From: Micromonosporaceae bacterium KJ-029
GTDB lineage: Bacteria; Actinomycetota; Actinomycetes; Mycobacteriales; Micromonosporaceae
Assembly (NCBI GenBank): GCA_005402585.1
Contig: BIFP01000051.1
Span: 248,001 to 312,000 of the forward strand
Direction: 5' to 3'
Length of the DNA stretch: 64,000 nucleotides
The translations under genes and the position numbers were made by a program. The notes below the pieces were generated by a model. The model ran no database searches, was not told the origin of the DNA, and worked only from the letters and a program-made list of their open reading frames with translations. How positions within the stretch are numbered: position 1 is the first letter of the stretch; every line of letters begins with the position of its first letter. Positions 57,433-64,000 of the stretch are shown in pieces.

Positions 57433-58026
57433 TCAGCCGGCCCGTGGGGTCGGCGGCAGCGGCAGCGGCAGCCCGGGCAGCCCGTCGATGCTGGTGGCGA
57501 TGTCGTCCTTGCCGGCGAAGTACGCGCCCAACGACGCGTCGTCCTCGCGGCCGAAGCGTCGGGCGTGCAGGTCCCGGTCGGCGTCGTAGGTCATCAGCGG
57601 CACCGCGAAGCCGCAGGTGTCGCGGATCACCCCGGCGCGCACCACGATGATCGCCCGCAGCCCGTGGGAGGCGGTGTCGATGTCCGGAAAACGGGCCAGG
57701 AGTTCCGGAAAGCGCGGATCGTCCCGGAACACCGGTTCACCCCGGCCGTGCACCCGCACGATCGACGGCGGGCCGGAGAAGGCGCACCACATCAGCGTGA
57801 TCCGGCCGTTCTCCCGCAGGTGCGCGATGGTCTCGGCGTTGCTGCCGGCGAAGTCCAGGTAGGCGACGGTCAGCTCGTCCAGGACGGCGAGGCAGCCGCG
57901 CAGCCCCTTCGGGGAGAGGTTGACCGTGCCGTCGCCGGCCAGCGGGGCGGTCGCGGTGAAGAACACCGGCTGCGTCTCGATGAACTCCCGCAGCCGGCCG
58001 TCGATGCGCTCGTACGTCTTACCCAT
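57433..58026 (-). CDS. Pyridoxamine 5'-phosphate oxidase-family (FMN-binding) protein
   Basis: 197 aa. A split-barrel FMN fold with FIETQPVFFTATAPLAGDGTVNLSPKGLRG at the start and YLDFAGSNAETIAHLRENGRITLMWCAFSGPPSIVRVHG, as in the general-stress and PPOX group. It starts at ATG 58026; longer reading frames run through the intergenic hairpin and are not real. Substrate unknown; F420 or flavin-dependent reductases of this superfamily are common in actinobacteria. Confidence 0.87.
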   Translation of the reverse strand: MGKTYERIDGRLREFIETQPVFFTATAPLAGDGTVNLSPKGLRGCLAVLDELTVAYLDFAGSNAETIAHLRENGRITLMWCAFSGPPSIVRVHGRGEPVFRDDPRFPELLARFPDIDTASHGLRAIIVVRAGVIRDTCGFAVPLMTYDADRDLHARRFGREDDASLGAYFAGKDDIATSIDGLPGLPLPLPPTPRAG

Positions 58027-58073
58027 GCCACCATCATCGACCGCCGCCGCCCCCACCGCCGCCCCGCACCCCG

Positions 58074-58143
58074 CGATCTTGCACCTGGTGTCGCCACGAA
58101 AGCCGTGCAAGGTGCATTGGTGGCGACCCAGAGTGCAAGATCG
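58074..58143. repeat. Long imperfect inverted repeat, GATC-T-TGCA type
   Basis: Arms 58074-58097 and 58120-58143 match in the outer 11 (CGATCTTGCAC) and inner 8 bases (GTCGCCAC), with about five unmatched in between. The loop repeats GTGCAAGGTGC. It lies 3' of the coiled-coil gene and 5' of the PPOX gene. Its outer end resembles the hairpin at 6606-6674. Confidence 0.7.
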
Positions 58144-58165
58144 GCGAGGGGGCCAGGGTGGGGAG

Positions 58166-59362
58166 TCAGGGGGTTGTGGGGTGGGTGGGGGTGAGGCGGG
58201 TCAGGGCGGTGGCGAGGTCGCCGACCTGGGCGGCGAGTTGCGCCACCCGCTGGCGCGCCTCGTCGCGGTCGGCCTCGGCCGCGCGTAGCCGTACGGTCAG
58301 CTCCGCCAGCCGTTCCTCGACGGTGGCCAGGTCGGCGCGCAGCGTGTCCGTCTGACCGGTGGCGGCGGCCAGTTCCTCGCCGGCCCGCCGCGCCACGGCC
58401 TCCGCCCGGTCCCGGTCGGCCCTTGCCTGATCCCGGTCGGCCTCGGCCGCCGCCCGGGCCTGCTCGGCCCGGACGGTCTCGGTCCGAGCGTCGGTGGCGG
58501 CGGCGCGGGCCTCGACGGTCTCCGCCCGGGCCTGCTCGGTGGCGGCTCGTGCCTCGGCGGCCGACGTCCGGGCCTGCCCGGCCTCCGCGCGGGCCCGGTC
58601 GACGTCCACCCGCAACTGGTCGACCTCCGAGCGCAGGTGCCCGGCGTGCGTGGTCGCCTCGGCGGCGGCCTGCCCGGCGCGCTGGGCGTCGGCCCGCGCG
58701 GCGTCCCGTTCGGCGGTCAGGTCGGCGGCCCGGCGCCGTTCGGCGTCCAGGTCGGCGTGCAGCGTACGCGACTGCGCGCGGGCGGTGTCCCGATCGGACT
58801 CGGCCTGCGCCCGCAGCGCCTCGGCGGCGGCGCTCGCGCGGACGGCGTCGTCGCGGGCCGTCTCCGCCCGCTCCGCGCGGCCGGCAGCAGAGGTGGCCTG
58901 CTCGGCGGCACGCTCGGCGTCGGCCCGGGCGGCGTCGCGTTCGGCCGTCGCGGCCTGCGCCTGCCGGCGCTCCCGCTCGGCGCGGGCGGTCGCGTCCTCG
59001 GCCGTGCGCAGTGCCTCGTCCCGTTCGGTCTGCGCCGCCGCGACCTCGCCGGCCGTCTCGGCGCGGACCTGGGACAGCTGCCGTTCCACCCCGGCCGGCG
59101 ACAGCTCGGCGTGCAACGCCTCGGTCAGCGTCTGCACGATCTGGTCGAGCCGGTCCACCGCCTCCCAGGTGCGGGCCACCTGGCCGAGCAGGCCGGGGGA
59201 GTTGCGGTGGCGCATCCGGCTGTTGCGGGAGGCCCGCTGGCAGGCGCCGTCGTTGTCCCGGCAGTACCGGAACGGGCGGCCCGCGCCGACGCGCTGTGGC
59301 ACGTCGCGTCCGCAGTGGGCACAGGGGCGGGTGTCGGCGGCAGGTGCGGGCTGGGCGTCCAT
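58166..59362 (-). CDS. Zinc-finger plus long coiled-coil protein
   Basis: 398 aa. The N-terminus has a C-x2-C ... C-x6-C zinc-knuckle (CAHCGRDV, YCRDNDGAC), followed by a helix and from about residue 95 to 390 an almost uninterrupted Ala/Glu/Arg/Gln-rich coiled coil (repeats of AERDAARADAER type). This recalls KfrA-like and other DNA-associated coiled-coil proteins of actinobacteria; the zinc part may bind nucleic acid. No function can be assigned. ATG 59362; TAGACT nine nt upstream may be the -10. Confidence 0.7.
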   Translation of the reverse strand: MDAQPAPAADTRPCAHCGRDVPQRVGAGRPFRYCRDNDGACQRASRNSRMRHRNSPGLLGQVARTWEAVDRLDQIVQTLTEALHAELSPAGVERQLSQVRAETAGEVAAAQTERDEALRTAEDATARAERERRQAQAATAERDAARADAERAAEQATSAAGRAERAETARDDAVRASAAAEALRAQAESDRDTARAQSRTLHADLDAERRRAADLTAERDAARADAQRAGQAAAEATTHAGHLRSEVDQLRVDVDRARAEAGQARTSAAEARAATEQARAETVEARAAATDARTETVRAEQARAAAEADRDQARADRDRAEAVARRAGEELAAATGQTDTLRADLATVEERLAELTVRLRAAEADRDEARQRVAQLAAQVGDLATALTRLTPTHPTTP

Positions 59363-59494
59363 CGAACGGGCAGTCTAGTGGGCGGTCACCGCCGCGCCCG
59401 GCGGGCAGCGCCACGCCCGGATCGCCGTACGGGCTGCCGCCGCACCCCGGCCGGGTGCCGGGCCGCTTCCTCGACGGTGACGCGGCCCCGCGGC

Positions 59495-60568
59495 TCACCC
59501 CGTGGTCGTGCCGTCGGGCCCGGCCACCGGGCCGTGGTACGCCGTGGCGGTGCTGTCGCGGACGGTCAGCCGGGGTTCCAGCAGGGTGACCTCCGGTGCC
59601 GGCTCGTCGCCCAGCTTGCGCATCAGCAGCGCCACCGCCTGCCGGCCGATCTCCTCGGCGGGTACCGGCACCGAGGTGAGCCGGGGGCTTGCGTGCTCGG
59701 CGAACTGGTCCGGGCAGACGGCCACCACCGACACGTCGTGCGGCACCCGCCGGCCCGACGCGGCCAGCGCCGCCTGCACCGGCCCGACCGCCGCCTCGTT
59801 CTGCACCACCAGCCCGGAGATGTCCGGGTGCCGCGCGAACAGCACGTCCACCCGGCGGCGGACGTCGGCGGCGCTCTCCTCGCAGGGCAGCGTCACCGCC
59901 TCCACGCCGTGCCGGGCCGCCGCCTCGACCACGCCGGCCCGGGTCCGGTGCGCGAATCCGGTGCCCCGGTCGTAGACGGCGGCCGGGGCACCGAGCAGCG
60001 CGACGCGCCGGTGCCCGAGCCCCGCCAGGTGCTCCACGCAGACCTGACCTGCCCGGTGAAAGTCCAGGTCCACACAGGTCAGTCCGCCGGTGTCGGCGGG
60101 CAGCCCGATCAGCACGCTGGGCCGGCGCAGCTCCCGCAGCAGCGGCACCCGTACGTCGTGCAGCTCCACGTCCATCACCAGGACCCCGTCGACCAGGGCA
60201 CCGGCGGCGATCCGGCGCAGCCCTTCCGGGCCCTCGTCGGAGGTGAGCAGCAGCACGTCGTGGTCGTGGCTGCGGGCGGAGGTCACCACCGCCGTGGCGA
60301 ACTGCATCACCACCGGCACCTGGATGCCCGAGCGCAACGGCAGGACCAGCGCGATCACGTTGGCCCGCCGGCTGGCCAGGGCCCGCGCCCCGGCGTTCGG
60401 GTGGTAGCCGAGCAGCCGGATGCTGGCCAGCACCCGGTTACGGGTGACCTCGGAGATGGCCCGCTTGCCGCTGAGCACGTAGGACACGGTGCTCACCGCG
60501 ACACCGGCGTGCCGGGCCACGTCGGCGATGGTGGGTTGGCCGGACGCGACGCGTCCGCGCCCGGTCAC
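59495..60568 (-). CDS. LacI-family regulator of the GH3 operon
   Basis: 357 aa. Helix-turn-helix TIADVARHAGVAVSTVSYVLSGKRAISEVTRNRV at residues about 13-45, then a ligand domain (VVMQFATAVVTSARSHDHDVLLLTSDEG, ISGLVVQNEAAVGPVQAAL). GTG 60568 overlaps the beta-glucosidase stop (GTGA), so both are in one transcript. It probably binds the palindromes at 63046 and 63122 and is relieved by a glucoside, analogous to CebR. Confidence 0.93.
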   Translation of the reverse strand: MTGRGRVASGQPTIADVARHAGVAVSTVSYVLSGKRAISEVTRNRVLASIRLLGYHPNAGARALASRRANVIALVLPLRSGIQVPVVMQFATAVVTSARSHDHDVLLLTSDEGPEGLRRIAAGALVDGVLVMDVELHDVRVPLLRELRRPSVLIGLPADTGGLTCVDLDFHRAGQVCVEHLAGLGHRRVALLGAPAAVYDRGTGFAHRTRAGVVEAAARHGVEAVTLPCEESAADVRRRVDVLFARHPDISGLVVQNEAAVGPVQAALAASGRRVPHDVSVVAVCPDQFAEHASPRLTSVPVPAEEIGRQAVALLMRKLGDEPAPEVTLLEPRLTVRDSTATAYHGPVAGPDGTTTG

Positions 60569-63012
60569 CGGGCCCCGCTCGCAGTGTGCAGCCGGGCCAG
60601 CCGCTCGACCGGCTCGCCGCGTACCGCCACGGCACCGACCAGCCGCACGTCGGTCGCGGAACGCCCGACCAGCACGGTGTGGGTGGCGTCCTCCACCACC
60701 CGGGCGCCCCGGTCGGCGTCCCACCAGGCCAGCTCGGCGGTACGCAGCCGCAGCGTGACGGTCCGGCACTCGCCGGGTGCGAGGGCGACCCGGGCGAAGT
60801 CACGCAGCTGCCGCAGTGGCTGCTTGACCCGGGAGCGCCGCTGCCGGGTGTACAGCTGCACCACCTCGACGCCGGCGCGGGTGCCGCTGTTGGTGACGTC
60901 CACGCGCACCTCGACCTCCTCGCCGGCGGTCACCGCCGCCGCGCTCAGCCGCAGCCGAGCGTAGTCGAAACGGGTGTAGGAGAGGCCGTGCCCGAACGGG
61001 TACAGCGGGTCACCCCGGTAGTACAGGTAGGTCGAGTCGGCGCCGATCACGTCGTAGTCGAGCAGGTCGGGCAGCTCGGCGGCGTCGGCGTACCAGGTCT
61101 GGGTGAGCCGGCCACCCGGCTCGGCGTCGCCGAGCAGCACGTCGGCCAACGCGTTGCCGTGCTCCTGCCCACCGTGGGACGACCAGAGCACCGCCGGCAG
61201 GTGCGCCTGCGCCCAGCCGACCGCGTACGGGTAGCTGCTGGTCACCACCAGCACGGTGCGCGGGTTGGCGGCGTGCACGGCGCGCAGCATCGCCTCCTGC
61301 CGGGCCGGCAGGGCCAGGTCGACCCGGTCCTCGGTCTCGCGTCCGTTGACCATCGGGTGGTTGCCCAGCGCCACCACCGCCACGTCGGCGGCGGCGGCCA
61401 GCGCGGCGGCCTCGGCCGCGCCGTCGGCCACGAGTTCGATGCCGAAGGCGGTGGCGGCCTGCGGCCCGTCGCCGTCGACCCGCAGCCGCCCGTCGGCGTC
61501 GACGGTGACGTACCGGTCGGTGGCCAGGTGGCGCAGCAGCACGGTGCCGCCGGGCAGCGGATCGAACTGGAAGGTCTCCCGGACCACCCAGCCGCCCGGC
61601 CCGGGGCGGTCGTTGACCAGAGTGCCGTCGTCGTCGGAGCCGACGTGGTGGCCGTTGCCGACGGCGCGCAGCGCCACCGTGTCACGGCCCCAGTCGAACA
61701 CGTCGAACCAGGTGGCGTCGGCGCCGACGGTCAGCGGGCCACCCTCGGCGGTGTCCGGGCAGCCCACGTACCGGTCGCCGACCCGCAACGCCACGCGGTC
61801 ACCGCCGGGGTGGGTGGTGACCTTTGGCAGCCGCCCGGCCAGGCCCTGGTACGTGGTCACCGCGTAGGGCAGGGTTCCGCTGTACCAGTCCTCGTATACG
61901 GCGTCGGCGAGCGGGCCGAGCACGGCGACCCGCAGCCCGGGCGCGAGCGGAAGCAGCCCGGAGTTGCTCAGCAGCACGACCGACTGCCGCGCGGCCTGCC
62001 GGGCCAGCTCCCGGTGGGCCGGGCAGTCGACGACGTCCGGCGAGGTCGAGGCGTACGGGTCGGTGTGCGGCGGGTCCAGGTCACCCAGGCGCAGCCGGAC
62101 GGTGAGGATGCGGCGTACCGCCCGGTCCACGTCGGACGGCGTGATCAGTCCGCGGGTCAGCGCCTCGGTCAGCCGTTCGCGGGTCGGCGCGCCGTCCGCG
62201 TCGTCCTCGGTGAAGCTGTCGATGCCGGCGCGCAGCGCGGCGGCGAATCCGCTGACGTGGTCGGGCAGGTGGCCCTGCACGCCGGCGATGTTGGTCACCG
62301 CGCCCGCGTCGCCAACCACCATCATCTCGCCGGGCGCCCACCGGCGCAGTTCGCCGTCGATCAGCGGGCTCAGGTGGGCCGGCACCCCGTCGACCAGGTT
62401 GTAGGAGGCCATCGCCGCGACGGCCGCGCCGGCGGCGAGCGGGGCGCGGAACGCCGGCAGCTCGTACTCGTGCAGCACCCGGGGCTGCAGGTCGCTGGAG
62501 GTGGTGGCCCGGTCGGTCTCGTTGTTGTAGCCGAGGAAGTGCTTGACCGTGGGGGCGGTACGCAGCCGTTCGGGATGGTCGCCGCGCAGGCCTTCGGCGT
62601 ACGCGGTGGCGAGTCGGCCGGTCAGCCACGGATCCTCGGACCAGCCCTCCTCGTTGCGGCCCCAGCGCGGGTCGCGCAGCGGGTTGACCACCGGCGCCCA
62701 CACGTTGAGGCCGACCCGGTCGGGATCGGCGTGATGCTTGGCGCGTACCTCGTCGCCGACGGCGGCGCCGACGGTGCGTATCAGGTCGGGATTCCAGCTG
62801 CTGGCCAGGCCGATCGCCTGGGGGAAGACGGTGGCAGGGCCGAGCCAGGCGACACCGTGCAGGGCCTCGGTGCCGGTGCGGAAGCCGGGCAGGTCGAGCC
62901 GGGGTACCGCGGCCTGCCACTGGTGCAGCAGGCCGATCTTCTCCGGGAGGGTGAGCTGGGCCAGGAGGTGTTCGACGCGATCACGTGGGTGAGGCGTGGT
63001 GGGGTCGGTCAT
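60565..63012 (-). CDS. Glycoside hydrolase family 3 beta-glucosidase with embedded beta-trefoil-like domain
   Basis: 815 aa. GH3 N-domain (about 20-310): TEALHGVAWLG, TVFPQAIGLASSW, VNVWAPVVNPLRDPRWGRNEEG-type blocks, KHFLGYN and the nucleophile Asp in MMVVGDAGAVTN. GH3 C-domain (about 370-700) with HGGQEHGNALADVLLGDAEPGGRL, and a fibronectin III-like end (about 720-815). Between, residues about 440-570 (RVGDRYVGC, RAVGNGHHVGS, RHLATDRYVTVDADGRL) form a fascin-like or ricin-like insert. No signal peptide, so cytoplasmic. ATG 63012 has GGAAGG nine nt upstream. It hydrolyses beta-linked oligosaccharides or xylosides. Confidence 0.92.
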   Translation of the reverse strand: MTDPTTPHPRDRVEHLLAQLTLPEKIGLLHQWQAAVPRLDLPGFRTGTEALHGVAWLGPATVFPQAIGLASSWNPDLIRTVGAAVGDEVRAKHHADPDRVGLNVWAPVVNPLRDPRWGRNEEGWSEDPWLTGRLATAYAEGLRGDHPERLRTAPTVKHFLGYNNETDRATTSSDLQPRVLHEYELPAFRAPLAAGAAVAAMASYNLVDGVPAHLSPLIDGELRRWAPGEMMVVGDAGAVTNIAGVQGHLPDHVSGFAAALRAGIDSFTEDDADGAPTRERLTEALTRGLITPSDVDRAVRRILTVRLRLGDLDPPHTDPYASTSPDVVDCPAHRELARQAARQSVVLLSNSGLLPLAPGLRVAVLGPLADAVYEDWYSGTLPYAVTTYQGLAGRLPKVTTHPGGDRVALRVGDRYVGCPDTAEGGPLTVGADATWFDVFDWGRDTVALRAVGNGHHVGSDDDGTLVNDRPGPGGWVVRETFQFDPLPGGTVLLRHLATDRYVTVDADGRLRVDGDGPQAATAFGIELVADGAAEAAALAAAADVAVVALGNHPMVNGRETEDRVDLALPARQEAMLRAVHAANPRTVLVVTSSYPYAVGWAQAHLPAVLWSSHGGQEHGNALADVLLGDAEPGGRLTQTWYADAAELPDLLDYDVIGADSTYLYYRGDPLYPFGHGLSYTRFDYARLRLSAAAVTAGEEVEVRVDVTNSGTRAGVEVVQLYTRQRRSRVKQPLRQLRDFARVALAPGECRTVTLRLRTAELAWWDADRGARVVEDATHTVLVGRSATDVRLVGAVAVRGEPVERLARLHTASGAR

Positions 63013-63045
63013 CGTGGATCGCCTTCCAGTGCCCGGGCGCCGAGG

Positions 63046-63061
63046 GTCGAAGCGCTTCGAC
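63046..63061. promoter_or_regulatory. Perfect 16-bp LacI-type operator
   Basis: GTCGAAGCGCTTCGAC is an exact palindrome with the central CG typical of LacI sites, 34 bp upstream of the beta-glucosidase start. Confidence 0.8.
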
Positions 63062-63121
63062 GACCGATGGCCGAGCGGCATCGCAGGTGACGGTGGGATG
63101 ACGGTCGCCGACCCGGACGCT

Positions 63122-63137
63122 GGTGAAGCGCTTCGAC
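63122..63137. promoter_or_regulatory. Second LacI-type operator
   Basis: GGTGAAGCGCTTCGAC shares the GAAGCGCTTC core (63125-63134) and TCGAC arm with the operator at 63046; centres are 76 bp apart, allowing looping by a tetrameric or paired repressor across the promoter. A half-site GCTTGCTTCGAGG follows near 63180. Confidence 0.75.
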
Positions 63138-63270
63138 AAACCGTGAGAAGCAAGCCGCCCCGGGTGCCCTGACGGAGCGGCTTGCTTCGAGGTTGGCACC
63201 CGCGACGGGTCCGGTCAAGACTCCGCCCGGACCGGCTCAGCCGTCCGGGCGGGTCACCGTCCCGGTCGGG

Positions 63271-64000
63271 TCAGCGGGCCGGCAGCCGGCCGGCCTCGAC
63301 GGTGGCCAGCGCGGCGGTCGCGCCGCCCAGCGCCGCCGCCGTGTCCAGTGTCGAGGCGTCGAGGCGGCAACCTCCGGCGCCGGGCGCGAGGGTCCGCGCG
63401 GCCAGCTCCGACCGGGCCGCCGGCAGCAGCCAGGGCGACAGGGTCGCGAAGTGGTCGCCCAGCACCACCACTTCCGGATTCAGCAGGTCGACCAGGATCG
63501 CCACGCCGCGCCCGAGGTGCCGACCGGTGTCGGCCAGCCCGCTCAGCACGGTGGGGTCGTCCTGCCGGGCCAGGGCCACGATCCGCTCAAGTTCCGGCAG
63601 GTAGTCGGTGATCGGGCCGTCGGCCTCGGCGTCGGGCAGCAGCCGGCGTACCACCGCGGGCAGCCCGACCAGCGCGGTCAGGCAGCCCCGGCCCCCGCAG
63701 GAGCAGGCCGGGCCGGTCGGGTCGAGGGACAGGTGGCCGATCTCCCCGGCGAAGCCGCGTCCGCCGCGCAGTAGCCGGCCGGCGGCGATGATGCCCGCGC
63801 CGACCGTGATCCCGCCGGTCAGGTGCACCAGGTCGGCGGTGCCCGCGTACGCGCCGTGTCGCTGCTCGGCCAGGGCGGCGAGGTTGGCGACGGTGTCCAC
63901 GCCGACGGCGAAGGCGGGCTCCCGGAGGGCGGCGCGCAGATCGGCGGCGACGGGCACGTCCCGCCAGCCCAGCGCGGCGGCCAACGGCACCGCTCCGGTC
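63271..64000 (-). CDS. ROK-family protein, partial (5' end outside window)
   Basis: The frame is open to the window edge; 243 residues are visible. Landmarks are LVHLTGGITVGAGIIAAGRLLRGGRGFAGEIGHLSLD (substrate loop with GEIGH) and the zinc motif ACSCGGRGCLTALVG, a CxCGxxGC variant, and later VVVLGDHFAT. ROK proteins are sugar kinases or xylose-repressor-type regulators. Because the N-terminus is missing I cannot tell whether a helix-turn-helix is present. Its neighbour is the GH3 operon, so regulation or phosphorylation of a liberated sugar is plausible. Confidence 0.88.
   Translation of the reverse strand, partial: TGAVPLAAALGWRDVPVAADLRAALREPAFAVGVDTVANLAALAEQRHGAYAGTADLVHLTGGITVGAGIIAAGRLLRGGRGFAGEIGHLSLDPTGPACSCGGRGCLTALVGLPAVVRRLLPDAEADGPITDYLPELERIVALARQDDPTVLSGLADTGRHLGRGVAILVDLLNPEVVVLGDHFATLSPWLLPAARSELAARTLAPGAGGCRLDASTLDTAAALGGATAALATVEAGRLPAR

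Noticed and set aside
1-64000. CRISPR arrays, insertion sequences, prophage, rRNA and tRNA genes
   Set aside because: Looked for regular spacer-repeat patterns, transposase DDE or integrase motifs and RNA gene signatures; none seen by eye. A tRNAscan/ISfinder run would be decisive.

Overview
The window is high-GC actinobacterial chromosome, most likely from Micromonosporaceae (Micromonospora/Salinispora-like). Signs of this are the strong third-position GC, many ATGA/GTGA stop-start overlaps, RbpA, a complete desABCD desferrioxamine locus that carries a penicillin-acylase gene, and scattered palindromes of the TTAAGAAGGGGCCCTTCC and GATC(A/T)TGCA types, which I recall from intergenic DNA of this family. 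No transposase, phage gene, CRISPR array, rRNA or tRNA was recognised.

Layout. 1-7.8 kb: end of an SDR gene, a voltage-gated ion channel with an unusual filter, a response regulator/histidine kinase/GerMN-lipoprotein operon, a secreted AMIN-like protein, a secreted two-protease fusion (M7 metalloprotease plus S1 serine protease) and a TRM11-type methyltransferase. 7.8-16.2 kb: an orphan locus. An LTA-synthase-like sulfatase and a CDP-alcohol phosphatidyltransferase diverge from a seven-gene run: dehydrogenase, catalytically dead PTPS homologue, glycosyltransferase, methyltransferase, flippase-like membrane protein, GTP cyclohydrolase II and RibD-type reductase. It resembles the uncharacterised SCO6650-SCO6655 region of Streptomyces coelicolor and is the best candidate here for an undescribed pathway, possibly a GTP-derived, glycosylated, membrane-translocated metabolite. 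16.3-28.4 kb: an iron-regulated desferrioxamine system around one iron box. Uptake ABC transporter, acylase and a second acyltransferase lie leftward; the binding lipoprotein and desABCD lie rightward.

28.4-35.7 kb: housekeeping and accessory genes (phosphotransferase, methyltransferase, LacI regulator, 5'-3' exonuclease, VOC protein, M24 peptidase, acyl-CoA dehydrogenase, Lrp regulator), several with leaderless promoter geometry. 36.0-41.5 kb: a cell-wall polymer island. Two paralogous CDP-glycerol glycerophosphotransferase genes share an exactly identical 3' block and flank a polysaccharide pyruvyltransferase gene. Two of the three genes are preceded by related 18-codon Arg-rich leader ORFs that overlap the next start. 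41.5-42.5 kb: a histidine phosphatase and a CsbD stress protein.

42.6-50.9 kb: a lysine-catabolic cluster of clostridial-fermentation type. Lysine 2,3-aminomutase is divergent from 3,5-diaminohexanoate dehydrogenase, an amidohydrolase, both beta-lysine 5,6-aminomutase subunits, a hotdog ammonia-lyase and a MutL-like factor. The 3-keto-5-aminohexanoate cleavage enzyme is not present. 51-58 kb: an XRE-cupin regulator, a thioredoxin-reductase-like/methyltransferase fusion, lnt with a split ppm gene, fxsA, rbpA (with a sigma-R-like promoter) and a PPOX protein. 58-64 kb: a zinc-finger coiled-coil protein, a LacI/GH3 beta-glucosidase operon with palindromic operators, and a ROK gene cut by the window end.
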